Positions 7,807 to 16,537 of a stretch of DNA of 64,000 nucleotides are shown here, in pieces. Under the pieces are notes generated by a model. It was not told the DNA's origin, searched no databases, and saw only the letters and a program-made list of their open reading frames with translations. Positions within the stretch are counted from its first letter, which is position 1. The number at the start of each line of letters is the position of its first letter. The position numbers were made by a program, and so were the translations under genes. Origin of the DNA: Amycolatopsis methanolica 239 (lineage in GTDB: Bacteria; Actinomycetota; Actinomycetes; Mycobacteriales; Pseudonocardiaceae); NCBI RefSeq assembly GCF_000739085.1, contig NZ_CP009110.1, positions 1,302,001 to 1,366,000 of the forward strand. The letters are read 5' to 3'.

Positions 7807-9411
7807 ATGTCCACATCGGCCAGCGCGCGACTGCAAGCTGAGCACAAGCTCCAGCGCATCGGTCTCGTCAGCGACAGCGCGCTCGCCCACCTCGCCGCCG
7901 AGGATCTGCTCACCGAGCTCCTGGACCGCGTCCGCCAGGTCCTGCGTTCCGACACCGCCGCCGTGCTGCTGCTCGAACCGGGTGGTCGTGAACTGGTCGC
8001 GGTCGCGGCGCGCGGCATCGAGACCGAGGTGGCGCAGGGCGTCCGCGTCCCGGTCGGGAAGGGCTTCGCCGGTCAGGTCGTCGCGCGCCGCGAGCCGGTG
8101 CAGCTGCAGCGGGTCGACTCGACGACGGTGGTCAACCGGCTGCTCTGGGAGAAGGGCCTGCAGACCCTGCTGGGCGTCCCGTTGCTGGTCGGCGGCGAGG
8201 CCATGGGCGTGCTGCATGTCGGCTCGCTCTCGCCACGGGAGTTCACGCCGGAGGACGTCGAGCTGCTCCAGCTGGCCGCCGACCGGATAGCGCTCGCCGC
8301 CCATGCCCAGCGTTCCAAGGCCGAGCGCGCGGCGGCGGCCGAGCTGCAGCGCAGTCTCCTGCCGACCCAGCTGCCGGTCGTGCCCGGCATCGAACTCGCC
8401 GCGCGGTACGTGCCCGGTGACGAGGGCGCCATCGCGGGCGACTGGTACGACGTGTTCCTCCTGCCCAACGGCTGGCTCGGCGTGGTGATCGGCGACGTGG
8501 TCGGCCACGGCCTGCCCGCGGCGATCGTGATGGGCCGGATGCGCAGTGCGCTGCGGGCCTTCGCGCTGGAAGGCGGCGACCCCGCCGAAGTGCTCGCCAA
8601 CCTCGACCGCAAGATGCAGCACTTCGAGCCGGGCATGATGGCCACCGTGCTGTACGCGCTGATCGAGCCGAACTTCGAGCGGCTGCACGTGTCCTCGGCC
8701 GGTCACCTGGTGCCCGTGCAGGGCCGCGAGGGCGAACGGGCCAGGCTGCTCGACGTCGCCGTCGACCCGCCGATCGGCGCCCTGCGGGACGTGCGCCGCC
8801 GCGTCACGGTGGCGGAGATGCCGCCGGGCTCGGTGGTCTGCTTCTACACCGACGGCCTGGTCGAGCGGCGTGGCGTCGCGCTCGACGACAAGCTCGACCG
8901 CCTCTGCGGGGTCGTGCACCCGGCCCAGGCCCAGACCGTCTGCGCAGACGTGATGGCCGAGCTGATCGGCGAGGACACCCCGGACGACGACGTGGCGCTG
9001 CTGACCGTGCGCCGCCAGAACGGCGCGGACGTCGGCCCGCTGGAGCTCACCGTGCCCGCGGTGCCGGAGTCGCTGAAGGAGGTCCGGTCCGCGATGCGGC
9101 GGTGGCTGACCGTCGTCGACGCGAGCGCGGACGCCACGGCCGACCTGCTGGTCGCGGTCGGCGAGGCGACCTCCAACGCCGTGGAGCACGCCTACGGGCC
9201 TGCGGGCGGCGTGGTCAAGGTGCGGCTGGAACTGCGGGGGCAGGACGTGATCGCCACCGTGTGCGACGAGGGCCGCTGGCGGCCGCCGCGCGGCGAGAAC
9301 CGCGGCCGGGGAACGCTGCTGATGCACAGATGCGGGGACGAGGTCCGCATCGACCACCGCCCGCAGGGGACGGAAGTCATGATCCGCCGGACGATCGGGC
9401 CCGCGGAATGA
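7807..9411 (+). CDS. GAF-SpoIIE (PP2C) phosphatase with C-terminal RsbW-like ATPase domain
   Basis: A 534-residue three-domain signalling protein. Residues about 20-165 form a GAF sensor ('LLDRVRQVLRSDTAAVLLL', 'VRVPVGKGFAGQVVA'). Residues about 175-385 form a SpoIIE-type PP2C phosphatase with metal-binding aspartates in 'GDWYDVFLL', 'IGDVVGHG', 'FYTDGLVE' and 'DDDVALLTV'. Residues about 400-530 form a GHKL anti-sigma-like ATPase ('VGEATSNAVEHAYG', 'VCDEGRW', 'GRGTLLMHRCGD'). Such proteins can phosphorylate and dephosphorylate STAS anti-anti-sigma factors, and the next gene is exactly that, overlapping by 4 bp. The pair is probably a self-contained partner-switching module; the sigma factor it acts on is not in this window. 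Confidence 0.9.
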   Translation: MSTSASARLQAEHKLQRIGLVSDSALAHLAAEDLLTELLDRVRQVLRSDTAAVLLLEPGGRELVAVAARGIETEVAQGVRVPVGKGFAGQVVARREPVQLQRVDSTTVVNRLLWEKGLQTLLGVPLLVGGEAMGVLHVGSLSPREFTPEDVELLQLAADRIALAAHAQRSKAERAAAAELQRSLLPTQLPVVPGIELAARYVPGDEGAIAGDWYDVFLLPNGWLGVVIGDVVGHGLPAAIVMGRMRSALRAFALEGGDPAEVLANLDRKMQHFEPGMMATVLYALIEPNFERLHVSSAGHLVPVQGREGERARLLDVAVDPPIGALRDVRRRVTVAEMPPGSVVCFYTDGLVERRGVALDDKLDRLCGVVHPAQAQTVCADVMAELIGEDTPDDDVALLTVRRQNGADVGPLELTVPAVPESLKEVRSAMRRWLTVVDASADATADLLVAVGEATSNAVEHAYGPAGGVVKVRLELRGQDVIATVCDEGRWRPPRGENRGRGTLLMHRCGDEVRIDHRPQGTEVMIRRTIGPAE

Positions 9412-9728
9412 CGACGGCCACCATCGACGCCGAAAACGACGGCGGTCACGTCCTGCTGCGGATCAGCGGCGAGATCGACCTCGCGAACGCGTCCGTCGTC
9501 CAGGACCAGATCTTCACCGCGATCGACAACGACGCCGTGCGCGTCTCGATCGACCTCACCGATGTGACCTACTTGGACAGTTCGGGACTGCGTGTGCTGT
9601 TCACCCTCGCCGGGCGGCTCAAGGTGCTGCAGATGGAGCTGGACCTGGTCGTCGCGCCCGTGTCGCCGGTGCGGCGGGTGCTGGAGATGTCCGGGTTCGA
9701 ACCGCTGGCCGCGGTGCGTGAGGGTTGA
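9408..9728 (+). CDS. STAS-domain anti-sigma factor antagonist
   Basis: A 106-residue single STAS domain. 'ISGEIDLANAS' and 'DLTDVTYLDSSGLRVLF' are diagnostic; Ser58/Ser59 in the DSSG loop include the expected phosphorylation site. The ATG overlaps the stop of the upstream phosphatase/kinase in an ATGA, so the two are translationally coupled and probably act on each other. Unphosphorylated protein would bind an anti-sigma ATPase domain and free a sigma factor. Confidence 0.9.
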   Translation: MTTATIDAENDGGHVLLRISGEIDLANASVVQDQIFTAIDNDAVRVSIDLTDVTYLDSSGLRVLFTLAGRLKVLQMELDLVVAPVSPVRRVLEMSGFEPLAAVREG

Positions 9729-9750
9729 CCTCCGTGGGTAGTCACGACAC

Positions 9751-10704
9751 ATGGTGAGCGTCGGATACTTCCTGTCCAGCGAGGAGCACGGGCCTCGCGA
9801 GCTGGTGGAGCAGGCGAAGAAGGCGGAACAGGCCGGGTTCGAGCGGTTGTGGATCTCCGACCACTTCCACCCGTGGACCGGTGAACAGGGCAACAGCCCG
9901 TTCGTGTGGTCGGTGATCGGCGCGCTGTCCCAGGCGGTCTCGCTGCCGATCACGACGGCGGTGACCTGCCCGACCGTGCGGATCCACCCCGCGATCATCG
10001 CGCAGGCCGCGGCGACGGCGGCCGTGCAGTGCGAGGGCCGGTTCGTGCTCGGGGTCGGCTCGGGTGAGGCGCTCAACGAGCACATCTTCGGCGACCCGTG
10101 GCCGCCCGGCCCGCGGCGGCTGGAGATGCTGGAGGAGGCCGTCGAGGTGATCCGCAAGCTGCACACCGGCGAGCAGGTCACCCACTACGGCAAGCACTAC
10201 ACGGTCGAGCAGGCGCGCATCTACACGTTGCCGGAGCAGCCGGTGCCGATCTACGTGTCGGCGTTCGGGCCGAAGACCGCCCGCCGGATCGCGAAGATCG
10301 CGGACGGTTTCGCGACGGTGATGCCCGACGGCGAGCTGGTCCACTCCTACCGCGAAGCCGGCGGGCGGGGGCCGATCCAGGGCGGGTTCAAGGTGTGCTG
10401 GGCCGATTCGGCGGAGGAGGCGCGGGAGACCGCGCACCGGCTGTGGGCGAGCGACCTGCTGCCCGGCAGCCTCGGCCGGATCCTGCCGACGCCGCGGGAC
10501 TTCGAGCAGGCCGTGCCGGTGGTGACCGAGGAGCAGGTCGCGGGCCAGATCCCGTGCGGCCCGGACGCCGACGCGCACGCCCAGGCGGTGCGCCAGTTCG
10601 CCGACGCCGGGTTCGACGAGGTGTACGTGTCGCAGATCGGCCCGGAGCAGGACAAGTTCTTCGACGCCTGGTCGTCGAAGGTGCTGCCGCAGGTCAAGGG
10701 CTGA
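9751..10704 (+). CDS. LLM-class F420-dependent oxidoreductase (TIGR03557-like)
   Basis: A 317-residue luciferase-like monooxygenase-fold enzyme expected to use coenzyme F420 rather than FMN. Family blocks are 'LWISDHFHPW', 'TAVTCPTVRIHPA', 'LGVGSGEALNEHIFGD' and 'IYVSAFGPKTARRIAKIADG'. It resembles F420-dependent glucose-6-phosphate dehydrogenase-like proteins. The substrate is not evident. The ATG at 9751 directly precedes the family's usual first strand ('VGYFLSSEEHGP'). Its 3' end overlaps a convergent DoxX-like gene by about 11 bp. Confidence 0.88.
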   Translation: MVSVGYFLSSEEHGPRELVEQAKKAEQAGFERLWISDHFHPWTGEQGNSPFVWSVIGALSQAVSLPITTAVTCPTVRIHPAIIAQAAATAAVQCEGRFVLGVGSGEALNEHIFGDPWPPGPRRLEMLEEAVEVIRKLHTGEQVTHYGKHYTVEQARIYTLPEQPVPIYVSAFGPKTARRIAKIADGFATVMPDGELVHSYREAGGRGPIQGGFKVCWADSAEEARETAHRLWASDLLPGSLGRILPTPRDFEQAVPVVTEEQVAGQIPCGPDADAHAQAVRQFADAGFDEVYVSQIGPEQDKFFDAWSSKVLPQVKG

Positions 10705-10924
10705 GCGCGAGGCTCGCCGCGGCGAGTCCGATCCACCGCACGCCGAGGAGCCCGATCTGCAGCCCGAGTGCGCCGGCGGCCTTGAGCGCGCCGAGCGCGG
10801 GCAGCCACGACTCCGGCACGTCCACCGCCGCGGAGTTGGCCAGCACGAACCGCGCCCTGGCGAAGTCCGCGACCGCGATCGCCGCATTGAGCACGATCGT
10901 CAGCACAGTCACCGTCACGTACAT
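10694..10924 (-). CDS. DoxX-like membrane protein, C-terminally short
   Basis: About 76 residues with two hydrophobic helices: 'VTVLTIVLNAAIAVADFARA' and 'LGALKAAGALGLQIGLLG'. The segment 'VPESWLPALGALKAAGALG' is typical of small DoxX-like membrane proteins. Members are usually near 120 residues with four helices; here the last helices are missing and the stop lies inside the end of the convergent F420 gene, so the gene may be a truncated remnant. I chose the internal ATG at 10924 (MYVTVTVL) because the longer frame opens inside the divergent LysR gene. Confidence 0.55.
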   Translation of the reverse strand: MYVTVTVLTIVLNAAIAVADFARARFVLANSAAVDVPESWLPALGALKAAGALGLQIGLLGVRWIGLAAASLALSP

Positions 10925-10985
10925 GACCACCAGGTTCGGGCGGCGGCAGCGGCGCGTCCAATACCCGCTTCCATAACCTGGTGGC

Positions 10986-11801
10986 ATGGACGTGGACACG
11001 CGCCTGCTCCGCTACTTCGCCGCCGTCGCCGAGGAGGGGCACCTGACGCGCGCGGCGGAGCGGCTCTTCGTGTCCCAGCCCGCGCTCACCAAGCAGATCA
11101 AGCAGCTCGAAGCGCAGCTCGGCACGACGTTGTTCACCCGCTCCCGCCGCGGGATGGCCCTCACCGACGCGGGCCGGGTGCTGGCGGACCGGGTGCCCGC
11201 CCTGCTCGACGGGTGGGACCGGGCGTGCCGCGAGACCCGCGCGGCGGGCGGCCGCGTGCTGCGCGTCGGCTTCCTGGCCAGCGCCGCCAACGAGGCGACG
11301 CCGGCCATCATCGCCGCGTTCGGCCGCCGCCGTCCGGGGTGGCGGGTCGACATGCGGCAGGCCGCCTGGTCGGACCCGACCGCCGGGCTGGCCGCGGCCG
11401 ACGTCGACGTCGCGCTGTTGCGCCTGCCGTTTCCCGGACAGGACGAACTCCGCGTGCGGGAGCTGTTCAGCGAACCCCGCTGGGTCGCGCTGCCCGCGTC
11501 CCACCCGCTCGCCCGCCGCGACCAGATCGACTTCCGCGAGCTGTGGGACGAGCCGTTCGTCGCCGCCCCGGCCGAGACCGACTGGTGGCGCGACCACTGG
11601 CTGGGCACGGACGAACGCGAAGGGGAGCCGCGCGTCGGCGCGGTGACCGACCAGCCGGACGAGTGGCTGAGCGCGATCGCCAACGGCTACGGCATCGCGT
11701 GGCACCCGCCCGACGACGACAACCCGGTCGTCGCCGACTTCGTCGCCTGCTGCCTCGACGCCGCTAGGGCCTGTTTCATAAGCGAGGTAGCCACTCGTTG
11801 A
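10986..11801 (+). CDS. LysR-family regulator with its 3' tip replaced by an IS
   Basis: A 271-residue LysR-type regulator. The N-terminal winged HTH is clear ('[21 protein letters not shown]', '[18 protein letters not shown]'), followed by the periplasmic-binding-like effector domain ('[16 protein letters not shown]', '[16 protein letters not shown]'). After 'FVACCLDA' the frame enters the IS left end at 11767, and the last dozen codons plus the stop come from the IS. The effector domain is nearly complete, so function may be retained. Divergent from the DoxX-like gene, a common LysR target arrangement. Confidence 0.8.
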   Translation: MDVDTRLLRYFAAVAEEGHLTRAAERLFVSQPALTKQIKQLEAQLGTTLFTRSRRGMALTDAGRVLADRVPALLDGWDRACRETRAAGGRVLRVGFLASAANEATPAIIAAFGRRRPGWRVDMRQAAWSDPTAGLAAADVDVALLRLPFPGQDELRVRELFSEPRWVALPASHPLARRDQIDFRELWDEPFVAAPAETDWWRDHWLGTDEREGEPRVGAVTDQPDEWLSAIANGYGIAWHPPDDDNPVVADFVACCLDAARACFISEVATR

Positions 11802-12812
11802 TCGCGGCGATGTGGATTGTGGCTTCGTAGCGGACGGCGAGCTTGTCGTATCGGGTGGCGAGGGCTCGGTGACGTTTGAGGCGGTTGATCCCGCACTCGA
11901 CCGCGTGTCGCTGTTTGTAGGTGTGCGGGTCGAAGGCTGGTGGCCGGCCACCGTCTGGTCCACGGTTGCGGCGATGCCGGATCTGATCAGCGGGCTGGGG
12001 GATGGTGCACGCGATCCCGCGCCTGCGCAGGTGGGCCCGGTTGGCGCGGGAACTGTAGGCCTTATCCGCCAGCACCCGATCCGGTCGGGTCCGGGCTTGT
12101 CCACCGCCGATTCGGGCGACCCGGATTCCGGCCAGTACCGCCTCGAACTCCGGGCTGTCCCCACGCTGCCCCGCCGTGACCAGCAGCGACAGCGGTTTCT
12201 GCCCCTGTTCAGTCGCCAGATGCAGCTTGGTGGTCCATCCACCCCGAGACCGGCCCAATGCGTGATCAGCGGGTTCGGGCGCGCCCACCCCACCCGGTGG
12301 TTCCTTCTGCACCTCACTCTCGGTCCGCGCGCCCGCCGCATGCTGATGCGCTCGGTTGATCGTGCTATCCACGCTCACGTCCCAGGTGATCACCCCAGCG
12401 GCGTCGGCCCTGCTCTGCAAGGCCGCCAGGATCACCGCCCACACACCCGCGCGCTGCCAGCGCCGGAACAACCCATAGACCGTCTGCCAGCACCCATACA
12501 CCGGTGGGACATCGCGCCAGGGAGAGCCCACACGCACTCGCCACCGAATTCCGTCGAGGAGTTGACGCTTGGTCCACTTCGGTGGGCGACCCGGCTTCTG
12601 GCCGACCGGCAGCAGTGGTTCCAGCACCGCCCACTGCGCGTCGGTCAGATCGGCTCGCCCCGCCGCCGCTACGCTAGCCACGAGGTCTCCGGTGTTCTCG
12701 ATCTTCTTAGTCGCTGATCGATCTACCGGAGACCTCACTTATTTGATCAACGACACGCCGCGACACCCACACTGCCGAAGACCTTCCCAGATCAGCGCAT
12801 TGAAACAGGCCC
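11767..12812. mobile_element. IS5-family insertion sequence, 1046 bp
   Basis: The ends carry perfect 12-bp inverted repeats GGGCCTGTTTCA (11767-11778) and TGAAACAGGCCC (12801-12812). Both are flanked by the dinucleotide TA (11765-11766 and 12813-12814), consistent with a 2-bp target duplication. One minus-strand transposase gene fills it. Both ends are intact, so it is potentially active. It lies between the 3' end of the LysR gene and the last codon of the dehydratase. Confidence 0.92.
11776..12738 (-). CDS. IS5-family DDE transposase
   Basis: A 320-residue single-frame transposase. The N-terminal DUF4096-type region reads '[14 protein letters not shown]', '[18 protein letters not shown]' and '[17 protein letters not shown]'. 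The DDE catalytic core shows '[16 protein letters not shown]' (first Asp), '[16 protein letters not shown]' (second Asp) and '[20 protein letters not shown]' (Glu). Many relatives need a programmed frameshift between two frames; this copy does not. The start is a GTG at 12738. Confidence 0.93.
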   Translation of the reverse strand: MRSPVDRSATKKIENTGDLVASVAAAGRADLTDAQWAVLEPLLPVGQKPGRPPKWTKRQLLDGIRWRVRVGSPWRDVPPVYGCWQTVYGLFRRWQRAGVWAVILAALQSRADAAGVITWDVSVDSTINRAHQHAAGARTESEVQKEPPGGVGAPEPADHALGRSRGGWTTKLHLATEQGQKPLSLLVTAGQRGDSPEFEAVLAGIRVARIGGGQARTRPDRVLADKAYSSRANRAHLRRRGIACTIPQPADQIRHRRNRGPDGGRPPAFDPHTYKQRHAVECGINRLKRHRALATRYDKLAVRYEATIHIAAINEWLPRL

Positions 12813-14536
12813 TAGTGGGAGTCGCGCGGGACCGAGTGGCCCCGGGACCCGCGCAGGAAGTCGAAGTCCGCGCCCTGGTCGGCCTGCAGCACGTGCTCGG
12901 TGTAGAGCCACGTGTACCCGCTGGTGTACGGCGATCCCGGCGCCCGCCAGGACGCCCGCCGCGCCGCCAGCTCCTCGTCGGAGACCTCGACGTTCAGCGT
13001 CCGCGCCGCCACGTCCAGCGTGATCAGGTCGCCGGTGCGCACCAGTGCGAGCGGCCCGCCCGCTGCGGACTCCGGCGTCACGTGCAGCACGACCGTGCCG
13101 TACCCGGTGCCGCTCATCCGCCCGTCGCAGATCCGGATCATGTCCGTCACGCCCGCCTTCAGCAGCTTGGCAGGCAGCGCGACGTTCGAGACCTCCGGCA
13201 TGCCCGGGTAGCCCTTCGGCCCGGCGCCGCGGATCACCAGGATGCTCGTCTCGTCCACGTCGAGGTCCGGGTCGTCGGCGACGGCGTGGTAGTCCTCGAC
13301 CGTGTCGAACACCAGCGCCCGCCCCTGGTGCTTGAGCAGGTGCGGGGACGCGGCCGACTGCTTGATCACCGCGCCACCCGGGCACAGGTTGCCACGCAGC
13401 ACCGCGGTGCCGTTGCCGGCGGGCTGGAACGGCTCCTCGACGGTCGTGATCACGTCGGTGTTGAAGTTCTCCGCTGCGGCCACGTTCTCACCGACCGGCT
13501 TGCCGGTCACCGACACACTGCCGGTGTGCAGCAGCCCCGCTTCGGCGAGCTGCCGCATCACCACCGGCAGACCGCCGGCGTAGCAGAAGTCCTCCATCAG
13601 GTACTTGCCCGACGGCATCAGGTTCACCAGCGTCGGGACGTCGCGGATGAGCGTGTCGAAGTCGTCGAGCGTGAGGTCCACCTCGGCGCGCCCGGCGATC
13701 GCGAGCAGGTGGATGATCGCGTTCGTCGACCCGCCGATCGCGGCGTTGACCCGGATCGCGTTCTCGAACGCCTCGCGGGTGAGGATGTGCGACGGGCGCA
13801 GGTCCTCCTCGGCCATCTCCACGATCCGCTGCCCGGCGGACTGCCCGATCTCGAACCGGCGCGCGTCGACCGCGGGCCAGGTCGCCGAGCCGGGCAGTTG
13901 CATCCCGAGCGCCTCGGCCATGCACGCCATCGTCGACGCGGTGCCCATCGTCATGCAGTGCCCATTCGACCGCGCCATGCAGCCCTCGGCGAAAAAGCAC
14001 TCCTCCTGGGTCATGCGCCCAGCCTTGAGTTCCTCCTCGAACTTCCAGACGTGCGTGCCGGAGCCGACGTCCGCGCCGCGGTACTTGCCGTTGAGCATCG
14101 GGCCGCCGGTGACCATCACAGCGGGCAGGTCGACGCTCGCGGCGGCCATCAGCATCGCCGGGGTCGTCTTGTCGCAGCCGGAGAGCAGCACCACACCGTC
14201 GAGCGGGTTGGCGCGGATCAGCTCCTCGACCTCCATCGCCATCAGGTTGCGGTAGAGCATCGCGGTCGGGCGCATCAGCGTCTCGCCGGTGGCCATCGTC
14301 GGGAACTCCAGCGGGAACCCGCCCGCCTGCCACACCCCGCGCTTGACCGCCTCCGCGACGCGGGTCAGGTGCGCGTTGCACGGCGCCAGTTCCGACGCGC
14401 TGGTCGCGATGCCGATGACCGGCCTGCCGTCGAACACCTCGGCCCCGAAGCCCTGGTTGCGCATCCAGGACCGGTAGATCATCCCCGCGCGGCCGGTCGC
14501 CCCGAACCACGCCGCGCTGCGCCTCTGCCCCGTCAC
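12812..14536 (-). CDS. IlvD/Edd-family dehydratase (sugar-acid type)
   Basis: A 574-residue Fe-S dehydratase of the dihydroxy-acid/6-phosphogluconate dehydratase family, catalysing anti-elimination of water from an aldonic or dihydroxy acid to a 2-keto acid. Cluster-binding cysteines are visible in 'APCNAHL', 'LLSGCDKTTPAML' and 'NGHCMTMGTAST'. 'DGRMSGTGYGT' near the C-terminus is the conserved substrate/Mg loop. Its overall blocks resemble pentonate (arabinonate-type) dehydratases more than IlvD, so I favour a sugar-acid substrate. It starts at a GTG (14536) with AGAGG upstream. The first base of its TAG stop belongs to the IS right end. A perfect palindrome about 45 bases upstream may be its operator. 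Confidence 0.85.
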   Translation of the reverse strand: MTGQRRSAAWFGATGRAGMIYRSWMRNQGFGAEVFDGRPVIGIATSASELAPCNAHLTRVAEAVKRGVWQAGGFPLEFPTMATGETLMRPTAMLYRNLMAMEVEELIRANPLDGVVLLSGCDKTTPAMLMAAASVDLPAVMVTGGPMLNGKYRGADVGSGTHVWKFEEELKAGRMTQEECFFAEGCMARSNGHCMTMGTASTMACMAEALGMQLPGSATWPAVDARRFEIGQSAGQRIVEMAEEDLRPSHILTREAFENAIRVNAAIGGSTNAIIHLLAIAGRAEVDLTLDDFDTLIRDVPTLVNLMPSGKYLMEDFCYAGGLPVVMRQLAEAGLLHTGSVSVTGKPVGENVAAAENFNTDVITTVEEPFQPAGNGTAVLRGNLCPGGAVIKQSAASPHLLKHQGRALVFDTVEDYHAVADDPDLDVDETSILVIRGAGPKGYPGMPEVSNVALPAKLLKAGVTDMIRICDGRMSGTGYGTVVLHVTPESAAGGPLALVRTGDLITLDVAARTLNVEVSDEELAARRASWRAPGSPYTSGYTWLYTEHVLQADQGADFDFLRGSRGHSVPRDSH

Positions 14537-14578
14537 GAGCCTGTTCCTCTCCGTCGAGTACGTGCGTTCCGAACGTTA

Positions 14579-14593
14579 AATCATTAGATGATT
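14579..14593. promoter_or_regulatory. palindromic operator AATCAT-TAG-ATGATT
   Basis: A perfect 6-bp inverted repeat with a 3-bp spacer, AT-rich in a 70% GC region, 43 bases upstream of the dehydratase GTG. Its size and symmetry suit a GntR- or LacI-type dimer. The cognate regulator is not obvious in the window. Confidence 0.6.
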
Positions 14594-14639
14594 CAAGTCC
14601 AGGGGCGTTGGAGATCACAGTGCTTCCGCTGGCCAGAAA

Positions 14640-14672
14640 GTTGTACAGTCTAAACTGTTATAGAAGTACAAC
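14640..14672. promoter_or_regulatory. nested palindromic operator before the MFS-MarR operon
   Basis: Outer arms GTTGTAC (14640-14646) and GTACAAC (14666-14672) enclose a second palindrome ACAGT-CTAA-ACTGT (14645-14658). The block is AT-rich and contains a candidate -10 (TATAGA at 14659-14664). It lies 8-14 bases before the transporter GTG starts, so protein binding here would block transcription. The MarR-type protein encoded at the end of the operon is the likely ligand. Confidence 0.6.
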
Positions 14673-14685
14673 GTTTGGGGTGTGC

Positions 14686-16119
14686 GTGCCGGAACTGTCC
14701 CAGCGACGTCGGCTCCTGGTGCTGGCGATCTGCTGCCTGAGCCTCTTCGTCGTCTCGATGGACACCACGATCGTCAACCTCGCGCTGCCGTCGATCGAGC
14801 GCGACTTCTCCGCCGGCGTGTCGAGTCTGCAGTGGACGATCGACGCCTACACGCTTGTGCTGGCCAGCTTGCTGATGCTGTCCGGCTCGACCGCGGACCG
14901 GATCGGGCGGCGCCGCACGTTCCAGGCCGGGCTGGTGCTGTTCACGCTCGGCTCCCTGCTGTGCAGCGTCGCGCCGAACATCGGGCTGCTCATCGCCTTC
15001 CGGATGGTGCAGGCGGTCGGCGGCAGCATGCTGAACCCGGTCGCCATGTCGATCATTACCAACACCTTCACCGACGCGCGCGAACGGGCGCGCGCGATCG
15101 GGATCTGGGGCGCGGTCGTCGGGCTCAGCATGGCGCTGGGCCCGGTGGTCGGCGGCCTGCTGGTGGACGCCGTAGGGTGGCGGTCGATCTTCTGGATCAA
15201 CATTCCGGTCGGGGTCGCCGCGCTCGTGCTGACCGCGTTGTTCGTGCCGGAGTCGAAGGCGCCACGGGCGCGGCGGCTCGACCCGGTCGGGCAGCTGCTG
15301 GTCGTGGTGGCGCTGGCGAGCCTGACGTACGGGATCATCGAGGCGCCGCACCACGGCTGGCTGTCCGGGCTGACCGTGGCGTGTTTCGTGGTGGCGGCCG
15401 CCGCTGCGGCCGGGCTCGTCGTCTACGAGCGGCGGCGGGCGGAACCGTTGCTGGACCCGCGGTTCTTCGCGAGTGCGCCGTTCTCCGGGGCGACCGTGAT
15501 CGCGGTGTGCGGGTTCGCCGGGCTGAGCGGGTTCCTGTTCCTCAACGCGCTGTACCTGCAGAACGTCCGCGGGTTCACGCCGCTGCACGCCGGGTTGCTG
15601 ACGTTGCCCAGCGCGCTGGCGATCTTCGCGCTCGCGCCGCTGTCCGGTCGGCTGGTCGCCACGCGCGGCTCGCGGATCCCGCTGGTGACCGGGGGACTGG
15701 GGCTCGCGGTCAGCGGCGTGCTGCTGACCCGGCTGGGCGCGGACACCGGGATCGGGTGGCTGGTGGTTACCTACGTCGTGTTCGGCGCCGGGTTCGGGAT
15801 GCTCAACCCGCCGATCACCAACACCGCGGTGTCCGGCATGCCGCGCGCCCAGGCCGGGGTGGCGGCGGCGGTGGCGTCGACGAGCAGGCAGGTCGGGGCG
15901 TCACTCGGGGTCGCGGTGCTCGGCGCGGTGGTCACCACGCACATCACCGGCGCGTTCACGACGGGCTTTCCCGCGGCGAGCCACATCGCGTGGTGGATCA
16001 TGGCCGGATGCGGCGTGGTGGTGATGGCCCTGGGCGTGCTGACGACGTCCCCGTGGGCGATGGCGACGGCCCGGCGGGCGACGGTGCTGTTCGACGAGCC
16101 GGCCGGAGTGCGGACGTGA
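14686..16119 (+). CDS. DHA2-type MFS transporter (EmrB/QacA-like)
   Basis: About 477 residues with 14 predicted membrane helices, a proton-driven drug exporter. 'MDTTIVNLALPSIERDFSAG' in helix 1 is the DHA2 signature; 'LSGSTADRIGRRRTFQAGL' is the motif A loop; 'LGPVVGGLLVDAVGWRSIFW' is motif C plus the following loop. The GTG at 14686, or one 6 bp upstream at 14680, is the best start: the longer open frame begins upstream of the operator and has no family similarity. The stop overlaps the downstream MarR gene (GTGA), so regulator and pump are made together. Confidence 0.88.
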   Translation: MPELSQRRRLLVLAICCLSLFVVSMDTTIVNLALPSIERDFSAGVSSLQWTIDAYTLVLASLLMLSGSTADRIGRRRTFQAGLVLFTLGSLLCSVAPNIGLLIAFRMVQAVGGSMLNPVAMSIITNTFTDARERARAIGIWGAVVGLSMALGPVVGGLLVDAVGWRSIFWINIPVGVAALVLTALFVPESKAPRARRLDPVGQLLVVVALASLTYGIIEAPHHGWLSGLTVACFVVAAAAAAGLVVYERRRAEPLLDPRFFASAPFSGATVIAVCGFAGLSGFLFLNALYLQNVRGFTPLHAGLLTLPSALAIFALAPLSGRLVATRGSRIPLVTGGLGLAVSGVLLTRLGADTGIGWLVVTYVVFGAGFGMLNPPITNTAVSGMPRAQAGVAAAVASTSRQVGASLGVAVLGAVVTTHITGAFTTGFPAASHIAWWIMAGCGVVVMALGVLTTSPWAMATARRATVLFDEPAGVRT

Positions 16120-16523
16120 CCGCCGCGGAGCGGGTCTGGGAGCGGATGCAGGACGTCCTGGGCAGGCACGACCGGCGCAAGGCGGTCACCGAAGCGCTCG
16201 GGCTGAGCTTCATCAAGATCAAGGCGCTGCGGCGGCTGGCGTCCGGGCCGCTGACCCTGGCCGACCTGGCGGAGCGGCTCAACACCGACCGCCCGTACGT
16301 GACGTTGGTGGTGGACGACCTGGAACACCGCGGACTGGTGTCGCGGACGGTGCACCCGGCGGACCGGCGGCGCAAGCTGGTCGCGGTCACGCCCGCGGGT
16401 GCCGAGGCGGCGGCCACGGCGGAGCGGATCCTCAAGGAGCCGCCGGCGTCACTGGCCGCCCTCGACGCCGACGAGCTCGCCGAACTGGACCGCCTCCTGA
16501 CGAAGCTCACCACCACCGCCTGA
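16116..16523 (+). CDS. MarR-family regulator
   Basis: A 135-residue winged-helix regulator. 'LTLADLAERLNTDRPYVTLV' is the recognition HTH and 'DLEHRGLVSRTVHPADRRRK' the wing with the family's D-x-R-x-K block. It is translationally coupled to the upstream exporter by a 4-bp GTGA overlap and probably represses it through the nested palindrome at 14640-14672, with an exported compound as inducer. Confidence 0.88.
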   Translation: MTAAERVWERMQDVLGRHDRRKAVTEALGLSFIKIKALRRLASGPLTLADLAERLNTDRPYVTLVVDDLEHRGLVSRTVHPADRRRKLVAVTPAGAEAAATAERILKEPPASLAALDADELAELDRLLTKLTTTA

Positions 16524-16537
16524 CTCAGGCACAACGC

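Noticed and set aside
14608..14685. Longer N-terminus for the MFS transporter
   Set aside because: It would translate the operator palindrome and adds no transporter-like sequence.
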